64,000 bases of DNA from Bordetella sp. FB-8 (GCF_000382185.1 NZ_KB907784.1:2257633-2321632), one strand, 5' to 3'. Positions 20,853-30,068 are shown, counted from the first letter of the stretch. The notes: a model not told the origin generated them from the sequence alone. Translations and numbers: made by a program.

Positions 20853-21752
20853 ATGGCAAACAAAGACGACCGCAAGCGGCCGCTGCGCATTGTGCGCAGC
20901 AAGCATCCGGTTCAGATCGCGACCGGGGGCCTGGTCGCGATATTTCTGCTTTCGTTCATTTTTCACATCGCCGACAACAAAAACATGCAATGGCCCATGG
21001 TCGGCCATTACCTCTTGGACAAGCATGTGTTGTCCGGCGTGCGCGTCACGCTGCTGATGACCGTCGTCTGCCAGATACTGGCAGTAGCCATAGGTACCGT
21101 GATTGCGATCATGCGCTTGTCCAGGAGCCGCATCTTCTCGGCCATCGCCAATGGCTATCTATGGTTCTTCCGCGGCACGCCGCTCCTGGTGCAGCTGATC
21201 TTTTGGTACAACCTGGCCGCGCTGTTTCCGGTGCTGTTCCTGGGCGTGCCTTTCACGGGCCTGGGCGTCATGCTCAAGACCAATGCGGTGATATCCGGGT
21301 TCACCGCCGCCATCGTGGGTTTCTCGCTGCATGAAGGCGCCTATATGGCCGAAATCGTGCGCGCGGGCATCATGTCGGTCGACCCGGGGCAGCGGGAGGC
21401 GGCCATCACCACGGGCATGACCGAGGCCCAGGCCATGCGAAGAATCATTCTGCCCCAGGCGATGCGGGTCATCGTTCCGCCGACGGGCAATCAGGCGATC
21501 AACCTGCTCAAGGCGACCGCGCTGGTGGCCTTCATCTCCGGCGGCGACCTGCTGAGCAACGTCCAGGATATTTACGCGGTCAATTACGCGGTCATGCCGC
21601 TGCTGGTCGTGGCCACGATCTGGTACCTGGCACTCGTTACCGTCGCGACCCTGGGGCAGTACTACCTTGAGCGCGCCATAGGAAAAGGGTATGCCAGGCG
21701 CGGGGGCGGCAAGAGCGAGGCGACGATGAACGTGGACAGGGATATCGCATGA
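20853..21752 (+). CDS. Amino-acid ABC transporter permease
   Basis: An inner-membrane permease of the HisM/GlnP type (299 residues). About five helices follow a basic cytoplasmic N-terminus of some 25 residues. The family signature is present: WFFRGTPLLVQLIFWY, then the EAA loop EAAITTGMTEAQAMRRIILPQAMR near residues 190-212. It is the only permease in the island, so it must act as a homodimer. The 123-base gap before it can form a small stem (20817-20822 with 20833-20838), which may explain lower expression than the binding protein. The stop overlaps the ATPase start. Confidence 0.94.
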   Translation: MANKDDRKRPLRIVRSKHPVQIATGGLVAIFLLSFIFHIADNKNMQWPMVGHYLLDKHVLSGVRVTLLMTVVCQILAVAIGTVIAIMRLSRSRIFSAIANGYLWFFRGTPLLVQLIFWYNLAALFPVLFLGVPFTGLGVMLKTNAVISGFTAAIVGFSLHEGAYMAEIVRAGIMSVDPGQREAAITTGMTEAQAMRRIILPQAMRVIVPPTGNQAINLLKATALVAFISGGDLLSNVQDIYAVNYAVMPLLVVATIWYLALVTVATLGQYYLERAIGKGYARRGGGKSEATMNVDRDIA

Positions 21753-22546
21753 TGATGACCGAATCTAAAACCCCGGTGGTGGAGATCGTCGACGTCAAGA
21801 AACGATTCGGCGACAAGCTCGTGCTCAACGGCATCAACCTGGACGTCATGAAAGGGGAGGTGGTCGCCATCCTCGGCCCTTCCGGCTCCGGGAAATCCAC
21901 GCTACTGCGCTGCGTCAACCATCTGGAAGAGATGACCAGCGGCTCGATCAAGGTGTGCGGCGATTACATCGGCTACGAACGGGTCGGCGACACGCTCAAG
22001 GAAGTGTTCGGCAGGCGTCTTGCCAGGCAGCGCCAAAAAGTGGGCATGGTGTTCCAGCACTTCAATCTCTACCCCCACAAGACCGCGCTGCAGAACGTCG
22101 TGGAGGGGCCGATACACGTGCTCAAGACGCCCCGGGACCAGGCCTTGGCCCGCGGGCGCGAGCTGCTGCGGCGCGTCGGCCTGGCCGAGCGCATGGACGC
22201 CTATCCCGCCGAATTGTCCGGCGGCCAGAAGCAGCGGGTCGCGATCGCCCGGACGCTGGCGATGAATCCGGAAGTCATCCTGTTCGACGAGCCGACTTCC
22301 GCGCTGGATCCGGAACTGGTCAATGAAGTGCTCAACGTGATGAAAGAGGTGGCATCCCTGGGCATATCCATGCTCGTGGTGACGCACGAGGTCGGCTTCG
22401 CGCGCGAGGTATGCAGCCGCGTGGTCTTCATGGCCGACGGCAACATCGTGGAGCAAGGCCCCGCGCATCAGGTCATCGATGCCCCCAGGGAACAGAGAAC
22501 CCGCGAGTTTCTCGGGGTCGTGCCCAGAAAAGCAATGGAGAAGTGA
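21749..22546 (+). CDS. Amino-acid ABC transporter ATP-binding protein
   Basis: The ATPase of the island transporter (265 residues). Walker A GPSGSGKST is at residues 43-51, the signature LSGGQ at 156-160, and Walker B ends with D180-E181 in VILFDEPTS. The switch histidine is in VVTHEVGFAREV. It begins by overlapping the permease stop by four bases and ends one base before the TTG start of the aminotransferase, so translation of the three genes is coupled. Confidence 0.96.
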   Translation: MMMTESKTPVVEIVDVKKRFGDKLVLNGINLDVMKGEVVAILGPSGSGKSTLLRCVNHLEEMTSGSIKVCGDYIGYERVGDTLKEVFGRRLARQRQKVGMVFQHFNLYPHKTALQNVVEGPIHVLKTPRDQALARGRELLRRVGLAERMDAYPAELSGGQKQRVAIARTLAMNPEVILFDEPTSALDPELVNEVLNVMKEVASLGISMLVVTHEVGFAREVCSRVVFMADGNIVEQGPAHQVIDAPREQRTREFLGVVPRKAMEK

Positions 22547-22547
22547 A

Positions 22548-23699
22548 TTGAACCAAGCTCTACACTCGATTTCATCGGATGCGGTGCAGCGCATCCGTAG
22601 CCAGTCCCTGCGGGGCAAGAACCTGATCCCGGGCGTCACCGACAAAATCTCGCTTGCCATCGGAGAACCGGATTTCGGCACGCCCCAGGCGGTCATCGAC
22701 GCTCAGGTACAGGCGCTCGGCGCCGGTTATACCCATTACTCCCCGCAAGAAGGGCGTTGCGAGCTCGTCGATGCGATCCTGGCGAGCGCGGTCGCCGTTT
22801 CGGGCAGGGCGTTCTCGTCCGAAAACATATTGGTCACCCACGGCGGTTCGGCCGGCCTGACTGCCACGATACTGGGGCTCATCAATCCCGGCGACGTGGT
22901 GCTGCTGGAAGACCCGACCTATTCCCTCTATTTGGATGGGATCAATATGGCCGGCGCCAGCGTGAGGCGCTTTTCCAGGGGCGAGGACGGAGCCTTCGAT
23001 TTCGACGGCATCGACCGTGACGCCAAAGGCGCCAAGTTGATCATTCTGTGCCACCCGTCCAATCCGACCGGCGCCGTGATCAGCCGCGGCGAATGGGCCT
23101 CGTTTGCCGACATCGTCACGCGCAACGGCCTGCTCCTGCTGTGCGACGAGGCCTACGAGGGGCTTACCTACGGCGATTCTCCCTTCGTGTCGGCGCTCGA
23201 TATCGACGGCCTGAGCGACCATTTGATTGTCAGCCGCACTTTTTCCAAGAAATACGCCATGACCGGCTGGCGGCTGGGCTACCTGGTCGGCGAGCCGCGC
23301 TTGATTGCAGCGGCCTCCACGGTTCACCGCACCTTCAACGGCGCCATCAATTCGGCCAATCAGATCGCCGGCGCCACCGCGCTGCGCCAGGCGGGAGAAG
23401 AAGCGGAAAAGATGCGGCGCAGCTTTCATAGGCGGCGCGATCTCATGGAATCGTGCCTGAGCAAGATTCCCTCCATACGGTTCCGGCGTCCCGAAGGCGC
23501 TTTCTATTTCTGGCTGCATTATCCGGCCAGCCTGGGCAACTCGTCCGACCTTGCCGCCACGGCCGCGCAGGCCGGCGTCATGGTCAGGCGCGGCGAGGAG
23601 TTCGGCGCCAGCGGCAAGCATGCGCTCAGGTTGTCATATGCGACCGACGAGGCATCCATCGTGCAAGGGGTCGAGCGACTGGGTCGCGTACTGACGTGA
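22548..23699 (+). CDS. PLP-dependent aminotransferase of the amino-acid island
   Basis: A fold-type I aminotransferase of 383 residues. It starts at TTG 22548, seven bases after GGAG and directly behind the ATPase stop. Visible motifs are AIGEPDFGTPQ, CHPSNPTGA, LLLCDEAYEGLTYG and Schiff-base lysine K234 in RTFSKKYAMTGWRLGY. Placed between an amino-acid importer and a 2-oxo-acid aldolase, it most likely turns the imported amino acid into its 2-oxo acid. It is distinct from the aminotransferase at 10676. Confidence 0.93.
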   Translation: MNQALHSISSDAVQRIRSQSLRGKNLIPGVTDKISLAIGEPDFGTPQAVIDAQVQALGAGYTHYSPQEGRCELVDAILASAVAVSGRAFSSENILVTHGGSAGLTATILGLINPGDVVLLEDPTYSLYLDGINMAGASVRRFSRGEDGAFDFDGIDRDAKGAKLIILCHPSNPTGAVISRGEWASFADIVTRNGLLLLCDEAYEGLTYGDSPFVSALDIDGLSDHLIVSRTFSKKYAMTGWRLGYLVGEPRLIAAASTVHRTFNGAINSANQIAGATALRQAGEEAEKMRRSFHRRRDLMESCLSKIPSIRFRRPEGAFYFWLHYPASLGNSSDLAATAAQAGVMVRRGEEFGASGKHALRLSYATDEASIVQGVERLGRVLT

Positions 23700-23720
23700 T
23701 GAAAAAGAGGAGACAAAATC

Positions 23721-24725
23721 ATGTTCAAAATAAAACACGCTAAATGCTCCAGATCCTTCAAAGGTGCCGTTCTGTTCGCGGCGCTGTCGCTTTACTGGAG
23801 CGGCGCGTCCTGGGCGGCGCCGGCGGCAAGCCCCGCGACGCAGGCGGCCGGCGCCACGCCCGGCATAACGGAGTCCGGGCTCAACGTCTGGACGGTCCGA
23901 TCGACGCCTCTGACGGCATCGATCGCCGTCGATCGCAAGGCGCATGACGCGCTTGCGCAAGCGATCAAAGACAAGGGGTTCCTGAGCATAGGCGTCATAA
24001 CCGACGAGCCGCCCTTCATCTTTACGCCCAATGGCAAACTGCAGGGCGTCGATGTCGATATGGTGGGGGGCCTGGCGCGGGCGTTGGGAATCAAGATCCG
24101 GCTCGAAAAGACCTCGTTCGACGCGATGATTCCCGGCCTGCAGTCAGGCCGGTTCGACGTGGCCATGGGAGATTTCACCGACACGAGCGCACGCGAGAAG
24201 GTAGTGGATTTCGTCGATTATCTTGGAAACGGGCAAACCGTGATCACGCGCAAGGGCGAGACCCGCGACTTCTCCAAGCCGCTGGATCTATGCGGATTCT
24301 CGGTGTCCGCGCCCAAAGGCAGCCTGTCGGCCAAGCTGATGACGGAACTCTCGGATATCTGCACGGGCAAAGGACTCAAGCCCATCGACATCAAGACTTT
24401 CCCAGGCAGCGCGCCCGGGATCCTGGCGCTGGAGATTGGGCGCGTCGACGCGGTCCCGGTCACGTATGCCATTGCGACCTATCTCGTGAAGCTGCATCCG
24501 GACAAATACACGCTTACGGACAATCTTTTTTATCGCAGCTACAAGGGCGCGGCCATTCTTAAAGGCCAGAAGGCGCTTTTGAACGCGCTGACCTTTGCGT
24601 TCCAAGCGGTCGTCAGCAGCCCGAACTACAACCAGATCATGGCCCATTGGAACCTTGGGAAAGTGAAGATCGACAAGGTTTACGTCAACGTGCCAGGGGA
24701 ACCGCTGAACAAGTCCATAAAGTAA
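23721..24725 (+). CDS. Amino-acid ABC transporter substrate-binding protein (second of two)
   Basis: A second family 3 solute-binding protein (334 residues) with a signal peptide ending near ASWAAP (about residue 33). The pattern is the same as the first: LSIGVITDEPPFIF, GVDVDMVGGLARALG, LQSGRFDVAMGDFTDT and LEIGRVDAVPVTYAIA. Overall it is only moderately similar to the first copy, so it is not a recent duplicate. A GAGGAG ribosome site precedes it. With one permease/ATPase set in the operon, two receptors probably feed one transporter and widen its substrate range. Confidence 0.92.
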   Translation: MFKIKHAKCSRSFKGAVLFAALSLYWSGASWAAPAASPATQAAGATPGITESGLNVWTVRSTPLTASIAVDRKAHDALAQAIKDKGFLSIGVITDEPPFIFTPNGKLQGVDVDMVGGLARALGIKIRLEKTSFDAMIPGLQSGRFDVAMGDFTDTSAREKVVDFVDYLGNGQTVITRKGETRDFSKPLDLCGFSVSAPKGSLSAKLMTELSDICTGKGLKPIDIKTFPGSAPGILALEIGRVDAVPVTYAIATYLVKLHPDKYTLTDNLFYRSYKGAAILKGQKALLNALTFAFQAVVSSPNYNQIMAHWNLGKVKIDKVYVNVPGEPLNKSIK

Positions 24726-24758
24726 GCGGTCTGCGCATAAACCGGCCCGACGCGCCGC

Positions 24759-27089
24759 TCAGGCGGACTTCTTGCGGCGAACCGCCTTGGCGGGAGCGGC
24801 GTCCGCCGCCTGGGCATCGGCCTTGGCGATCGACAGCGGCGTGATCTTCAGGCCGTTGCCGCTGGGAATGCGCTCGGCGGCGTTTTCTTCGGCGTGCCGG
24901 GCCGCCGTCTCGAATACGTGCTCCATCTCGCGCAGGCTGGTCCTGGCCCGTTCGTTCAGCGGCTGTGCGGCCTCAAGCACTTCCTTCATCGAAGCCAGCA
25001 TTCCGCGGATGTCTTCGGCCGTGGCCTTGGACAGCATCTTGGGCATGGCGCGCAGCGATCCGGCCGGGTCCAGGTGCATCACCATGGTCTGTTCGCGCAT
25101 CAGCTCCTTGAACCGCTCCAGCGTGGCCACGGACTGGCCGTCCTTGGTGCGCAGGCGGCGAATGACGGCGAAGCTGCGTTCGTCCAGAGCGCCTTCCGAG
25201 CCGATCACATACAGCAACATGCGGATCGCCGCGCGGTGCAGGCCGCCCACCGTCACCAGCCTGTGCAGTTCAGTCTTGCGTCGGGCCAGGAAATCGCGGT
25301 GCTCGGGAGAGACGCCGGGGTGTTCGCGCGCGGGGCGGTCCGTTGCGGCCAGGCCTGACCAGGCCTGCACCAGCGGCGAACCGTAGATGTTCATGAACAG
25401 GCGTTCCTGGGTCGAATCGCGTATTTCCTGGTAGATGTCCAGGCTGGCCTCGATCCAGTCCGACGCCATGTTCTGTGCCAACAGAAAGGGGTTGTCCGCC
25501 GGCGCGGGCTGGCGCTGCCCGCGCACCGCATCGGCCAGCTCGGCCACCGGCGCAACCATGGGATTCTGGTCGGAGATCAGCTCGTAGGGCAGGCGCAGCG
25601 GATGCATGTGCTGCATCCACTGGGCCGCTTGCGGCGTGACAGCGGCGCGTACCCAGGGCTGCACGAAGTTGCGGTATAGGCCCAGGTTCAACTGCGAGAT
25701 GCGCGAGGCCACGGCAAAGCGCTTGTCGTCTTCGGGGATCTCCTGGACGATCTGGCGTATGTCGTCCAGAGTCCGGTTCTCGACCGTCATCACGTAGTCG
25801 CCGGCGGTTTCAGCGTTGGGCGTATCGGCGGTGCGCTCTTCGAACTCGGCCTGGTAGATGCCGGGCGGCAGCACATCGATCATGTCGATGTTGCTGGCGA
25901 ACTCCTGATGCTCCTTGCGGGCCACGTTGCCCGAGACGAAGATGCCCAGGTGGCCGATGCTTTCGTGAACGGCATAGACGATGGTCTGGCCGTGGGCCTG
26001 GATTTCGCCGTCGTTCTGGTACAGGTCGGTGATCCAGCCCAGCGCCTGCGGCGGGGGCGTGATGTTGTCGCCCTTGGAGCAGAACACGATGATGGGCGAC
26101 TGGATGTTGCGCAGATCGATGCGGATGCCGTCGGACGTCACCAGCCTGGCCGTGGCCAGGCGGTTGCCCACGAAAAGGTTGTCGACGATGTATTGGATCT
26201 CCGGGCCGTTCAGGTATACGTGGCCGCCCCACCACCTCTCGAAGCCGAGATAGCGCTTGGCCTCGGTGTCGATGTTGGCGTACAGGTTGAACTGCTTGGT
26301 CCAGAGCGTATTGGCCGGGTTCATGTGCTCGAAGTTCTGCACCAGCCAGGCGCCGTCGAAAGTGCCATGTCCCAGGTCGCTGGCCATCGCGGTCAGCCAG
26401 CTGCCGCCCAAGAGGCCGCCTGCGTAACGCATGGGGTTCTTGCCGCGCCAGCCGGCCCAGTACGAAAGCGGCGCGCCGGCGATGATGATGGGGCCGAACA
26501 GCTCGGGCCGCATGGCCGCCGTCATCATGATCTGCCAGCCCGCCTGGCAGTTGCCCACCACGACAGGTTTGCCTTCGGCCTGGGGGTGCAGGTCGATGAT
26601 GTGTTCCAGAAAGCGCGCCTCGGCGCGCATCACGTCTTCCACCGTCTGCGTTTCGGTGGGGTGGGGCAGGAAGCTGGCGAAGTAGCAGGGGTGGCCGGCG
26701 CGTATGGCCACGCCGATTTCGCTCTCGGGTTTGAAGCCGCCGATGCCCGGGCCGTGGCCGGCGCGCGGGTCTACAACCAGGAAAGGGCGCTTGATCGGAT
26801 CGGTCGGCACGTCCTTGGGCGGGGCGATGCGCAGCAGGCTGTAGTTGACCGGGCGCTCGAAGGTGCGGCCGTCCAGAACGACTTGCGAATCCATGGACAG
26901 CACGTTGGGCGCCTTCTTGGCGATGTGCTTGCGATATTGGTTGCCGCGCTGGCGCATCACGTCGGTGTACAGCACCCCGCGCTGCCAGGCATCAATGCCG
27001 TATTGCCAGGCGGCCATCAAGGGATTGAGGACGGGGTCGGCAAAGGCAGGCTTGGGCGCGGCGGGGGAGGGGGATGCGGGTGCTGCCAT
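24759..27089 (-). CDS. DUF3141 protein, polyhydroxyalkanoate-synthase-like alpha/beta hydrolase
   Basis: A 776-residue protein of the DUF3141 family, related to PHA synthases. The alpha/beta core contains FLVVDPRAGHGPGIGG and a lipase-like box VGNCQAGWQ near residues 199-206 with cysteine where PHA synthase has its catalytic cysteine. The later aspartate and histidine regions appear as VFCSKGDNITPPP and ESIGHLGIFVSG. A long helical C-terminal part from about residue 450 ends in a lysine/alanine-rich tail like phasins. Start ATG 27089 follows AGGAGA. No phaA/phaB genes are adjacent. Function as a true synthase is unproven. Confidence 0.9.
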   Translation of the reverse strand: MAAPASPSPAAPKPAFADPVLNPLMAAWQYGIDAWQRGVLYTDVMRQRGNQYRKHIAKKAPNVLSMDSQVVLDGRTFERPVNYSLLRIAPPKDVPTDPIKRPFLVVDPRAGHGPGIGGFKPESEIGVAIRAGHPCYFASFLPHPTETQTVEDVMRAEARFLEHIIDLHPQAEGKPVVVGNCQAGWQIMMTAAMRPELFGPIIIAGAPLSYWAGWRGKNPMRYAGGLLGGSWLTAMASDLGHGTFDGAWLVQNFEHMNPANTLWTKQFNLYANIDTEAKRYLGFERWWGGHVYLNGPEIQYIVDNLFVGNRLATARLVTSDGIRIDLRNIQSPIIVFCSKGDNITPPPQALGWITDLYQNDGEIQAHGQTIVYAVHESIGHLGIFVSGNVARKEHQEFASNIDMIDVLPPGIYQAEFEERTADTPNAETAGDYVMTVENRTLDDIRQIVQEIPEDDKRFAVASRISQLNLGLYRNFVQPWVRAAVTPQAAQWMQHMHPLRLPYELISDQNPMVAPVAELADAVRGQRQPAPADNPFLLAQNMASDWIEASLDIYQEIRDSTQERLFMNIYGSPLVQAWSGLAATDRPAREHPGVSPEHRDFLARRKTELHRLVTVGGLHRAAIRMLLYVIGSEGALDERSFAVIRRLRTKDGQSVATLERFKELMREQTMVMHLDPAGSLRAMPKMLSKATAEDIRGMLASMKEVLEAAQPLNERARTSLREMEHVFETAARHAEENAAERIPSGNGLKITPLSIAKADAQAADAAPAKAVRRKKSA

Positions 27090-27137
27090 GGCAGTCTCCT
27101 GGAGGGGGCGGCCGGTCTGGACGGACCGGCACGCCAG

Positions 27138-27182
27138 GTGTCTGCTTGGATTACACAGCAATTCATGTTGCGATGCAACATG
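27138..27182 (-). promoter_or_regulatory. Promoter with PhaR-like palindromic operator for the DUF3141 gene
   Basis: CATGTTGC (27164-27171) and GCAACATG (27175-27182) form a perfect 8-bp inverted repeat spaced by three bases, containing the TTGC-N3-GCAA core typical of PHA-responsive PhaR operators. On the minus strand, TTGCAT overlaps the repeat as a -35 and TGTAAT lies 17 bases later as a -10, about 50 bases before the start codon. A repressor here would block RNA polymerase. Confidence 0.6.
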
Positions 27183-27235
27183 AGCGAATTTTCAGGCAAT
27201 CCCGACCGCTCCCCCAGCGCGACACAAGGTGCCGC

Positions 27236-27721
27236 TCAGAGCGCGAGCTTTTTCTGCCAGAACATGGCTCGACCTGTTTCTTCCTTTAATATGTAGCCTT
27301 CATAGCCCATTTTCTGGTAAAGCGACTTGGCGGGAAGGTTTCCCTCCAATACTTCCAAGGTCAGCTTGCAGCACCCCATGGCCCGGGCCCGGTCTTCCAG
27401 CGCAGCCAGCAGGCACTGGGCGATACCCTGGCCGCGAAAGCGCGCCGACACCATGAAGTCGTGCAGATTCACCAGCGGCTTGCAGGCGAAAGTGGAAAAG
27501 CCTTCCAGGTAGATGGCCAGGCCAGCCGGTTGGCCGTCGATCCGGGCCACCAGGGCGTGAGCCCAGGGGCGCGCGGCCAGCGAAGCGGCAAGGTTGTCGC
27601 GCGTGTAGGCGGGCAGGGGTTCGCCGCCGCCCATATCGCCGCTGGCGTATTCGTCGAGCAGCGCGACCACAATGCGGCCGTGCTCGGGGTTCTTGAAATC
27701 GATGTCAATGATGTCCAGCAT
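27236..27721 (-). CDS. GNAT-family N-acetyltransferase
   Basis: A 161-residue GNAT acetyltransferase starting at ATG 27721, seven bases after AGGA. The acetyl-CoA loop is VSARFRGQGIAQCLL (R/Q-x-x-G-x-G/A type) at about residues 93-107, followed by LEVLEGNLPAKSLYQKMGYEG, the usual end of the fold. The substrate is unknown. It is divergent from mog with 41 bases between starts, so the two share a control region. Confidence 0.92.
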   Translation of the reverse strand: MLDIIDIDFKNPEHGRIVVALLDEYASGDMGGGEPLPAYTRDNLAASLAARPWAHALVARIDGQPAGLAIYLEGFSTFACKPLVNLHDFMVSARFRGQGIAQCLLAALEDRARAMGCCKLTLEVLEGNLPAKSLYQKMGYEGYILKEETGRAMFWQKKLAL

Positions 27722-27762
27722 GAGATTTCCTGAAATGTTTCCCGGGATTTTATGATTACGCC

Positions 27763-28404
27763 ATGACCGCCACCACCGCATCCGCCCCGGCGCGCATCGA
27801 GCGCCATCATCCCGACGAACTGGTCGTCGGCCTGGTTTCCATTTCCGACCGCGCATCGAGCGGCGTCTACGCCGACCAGGGCCTGCCCGCCCTGACCCAA
27901 TGGCTGGGTACGGCGCTGGACTCGCCCTGGCAGGCTGTGGAGCGCCTGATTCCCGATGAGGCGGCCGGCATCGCGGCCACGCTGGTCGAGCTGGTGGACC
28001 GCTGCGGCTGCGACCTGGTGCTGACCACGGGCGGCACCGGCCCGGCGCGGCGCGACGTCACGCCCGAGGCCACGCTGGCCGCAGGCACCCGGGAAATGCC
28101 GGGCTTTGGCGAGCAGATGCGCCAGATCAGTCTGAAGTTCGTGCCGACGGCCATCCTGTCGCGGCAAGTGGCGGTGATCCGCGAAACCGCCGGCCACGCG
28201 GCGCTCATCATCAACCTGCCGGGCCAGCCCAAGGCCATACGCGAGACGCTCGAGGGCTTGCGCGGCGAGGACGGCGGCGTGCAGGTTCCCGGCATTTTCG
28301 CTGCCGTGCCGTACTGCATTGATCTGATCGGCGGGCCGTATGTGCAGACCCGGCCCGAGGTGGTCAAGGCCTTCCGGCCCAAATCGGCCGTGCGCGACGC
28401 GTAG
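27763..28404 (+). CDS. mog: Molybdopterin adenylyltransferase (MogA/MoaB family)
   Basis: Adenylates molybdopterin before molybdenum insertion. The 213-residue protein has the MoCF fold with VGLVSISDRASSGVYADQG at the start, the nucleotide/pterin-site LTTGGTGPARRDVTPEAT near residues 86-103, and NLPGQPKAIRE. The length and the C-terminal extension past residue 180 fit Mog better than MoaB. No other molybdenum cofactor genes are next to it. Confidence 0.92.
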   Translation: MTATTASAPARIERHHPDELVVGLVSISDRASSGVYADQGLPALTQWLGTALDSPWQAVERLIPDEAAGIAATLVELVDRCGCDLVLTTGGTGPARRDVTPEATLAAGTREMPGFGEQMRQISLKFVPTAILSRQVAVIRETAGHAALIINLPGQPKAIRETLEGLRGEDGGVQVPGIFAAVPYCIDLIGGPYVQTRPEVVKAFRPKSAVRDA

Positions 28405-28434
28405 CTGGGGCCTGTCGGCGCTGCGGCTGGACCC

Positions 28435-28746
28435 CTAGGCTGCTTTCTTCTGCTCGTCCAGGTTGATCTGGGCGCAGAGTGTGCCGTATAGCCGTTCGGC
28501 ATAGCTCAAGGCGTGGGTGGTCTGCTGGTGCAGGCGCTGCTGCTCGTCCAGGCACCTGTCGTACTTGGCGCGCGCCTGGACGTAGGTCAGCCCGGTATTG
28601 CGCAGGCTGTTGATGAACGGAATGCGCGAACGGCGCAGCTGGCGCAGGCCCCGCTCGCCCCGCTCGAACGAGCGGCGCGCCGAGGCCAGGCGGTCGGCCG
28701 CCAGGCGCAGTGCTTCGCTCGGAAGAATGGGGGGAGAAGTCGCCAT
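28435..28746 (-). CDS. Small helical protein of unknown function
   Basis: A 103-residue basic protein starting [20 protein letters not shown]. It is predicted almost entirely helical, with regularly spaced R, L and E and no signal or membrane segment. No family is recognised. It is convergent with mog and faces away from fba. The reading frame looks real from codon position-3 GC bias, judged by eye, but support is otherwise thin. Confidence 0.6.
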   Translation of the reverse strand: MATSPPILPSEALRLAADRLASARRSFERGERGLRQLRRSRIPFINSLRNTGLTYVQARAKYDRCLDEQQRLHQQTTHALSYAERLYGTLCAQINLDEQKKAA

Positions 28747-29003
28747 GGGGGAATTCTATCCGGCCCCGGGCGTGCGTCATAGGCCGGGAATCGACCGAAA
28801 ACGCCCCTCAAATCGCTGCGGCGCGGCGCCGGCGTCTTCGAGCGGGCAACGTATGCTCACAAAATAAACAGCCTGCGCATTGCGGTTGTTGCCCCGGCGC
28901 TGCCCGATGGGAAAAACATTTCCGCTGGCGCCCGGTAAAATCCGGGGTAAATCGCGGATGCGCTTCCCATCCATTAAAAAAACCCAATCCAGGAGATCCT
29001 TCC

Positions 29004-30068
29004 ATGGCCCTCGTTTCCATGCGCCAGCTGCTCGATCACGCGGCCGAGCACGGCTACGGCATTCCCGCCTTCAACGTCAATAACCTGGAACAGGTCCAGG
29101 CCATCATGGAGGCCGCCGCCGAAACCGACAGCCCGGTGATCATGCAGGCCTCGGCCGGTGCGCGCAAATACGCGGGCGAGGGCTTTCTCAAGCTGCTCAT
29201 CCAGGCCGCGGTCGATACGTATCCCCATATTCCCGTCGTCATGCACCAGGATCATGGCCAGTCGCCCGACGTGTGCCAGGGCGCCATCGACCTGGGCTTT
29301 TCCAGCGTGATGATGGACGGCTCGCTGATGGCCGACGGCAAGACGGTCGCCAGTTACGAATACAACGTCGAAGTCACCCGCAAGGTGGTCGACGTGGCCC
29401 ATAAGGCCGGCATCACCGTCGAAGGCGAACTGGGCGTGCTGGGTTCGCTCGAAACCATGAAGGGCGACAAGGAAGACGGGCACGGCGCCGAAGGCACCAT
29501 GACGCGCGAACAGTTGCTGACCGACGTCGAGCAGGCCGCCGATTTCGTCAAGCAGACCCAGTGCGATGCGCTGGCCATCGCCATCGGCACCTCGCACGGC
29601 GCCTACAAGTTCTCCAAGAAGCCCACCGGCGACATTCTGTCGATCCAGCGCATCAAGGAAATCCACGCGCGCATCCCCAACACGCACCTGGTGATGCACG
29701 GTTCCTCGTCGGTGCCTCAGGACCTGCTGGCCGAGATCCGCCAGTTCGGCGGCGACATGAAGGAAACCTACGGCGTGCCGGTCGAGGAGATCCAGGAAGG
29801 CATCAAGCACGGCGTGCGCAAGATCAATATCGACACCGACATCCGCCTGGCCATGACCGGCGCGATCCGCCGCTTCTTCGCCGAGAACCCGTCCAAGTTC
29901 GACCCGCGCGAATACCTCAAGCCCGCCAAGGCCGCGGCCAAGGCGATCTGCGTGGCGCGCTACCAGCAGTTCGGCACCGCCGGCAACGCCAGCAAGATCA
30001 AGGCGATCACGCTGGTCGACATGGCCGCGAACTACGCCGCCGGCAAGCTGGCCCAGGTCATTCAGTAA
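29004..30068 (+). CDS. fba: Class II fructose-bisphosphate aldolase
   Basis: Cleaves fructose-1,6-bisphosphate with a zinc ion. The 354-residue protein starts at ATG 29004 behind AGGAGA and begins [24 protein letters not shown], as in the Calvin-type class IIB enzymes. Zinc histidine appears in VVMHQDHGQ; other landmarks are [26 protein letters not shown] and [10 protein letters not shown]. The upstream open extension to 28710 is not conserved. purC follows after 95 bases. Confidence 0.97.
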   Translation: MALVSMRQLLDHAAEHGYGIPAFNVNNLEQVQAIMEAAAETDSPVIMQASAGARKYAGEGFLKLLIQAAVDTYPHIPVVMHQDHGQSPDVCQGAIDLGFSSVMMDGSLMADGKTVASYEYNVEVTRKVVDVAHKAGITVEGELGVLGSLETMKGDKEDGHGAEGTMTREQLLTDVEQAADFVKQTQCDALAIAIGTSHGAYKFSKKPTGDILSIQRIKEIHARIPNTHLVMHGSSSVPQDLLAEIRQFGGDMKETYGVPVEEIQEGIKHGVRKINIDTDIRLAMTGAIRRFFAENPSKFDPREYLKPAKAAAKAICVARYQQFGTAGNASKIKAITLVDMAANYAAGKLAQVIQ

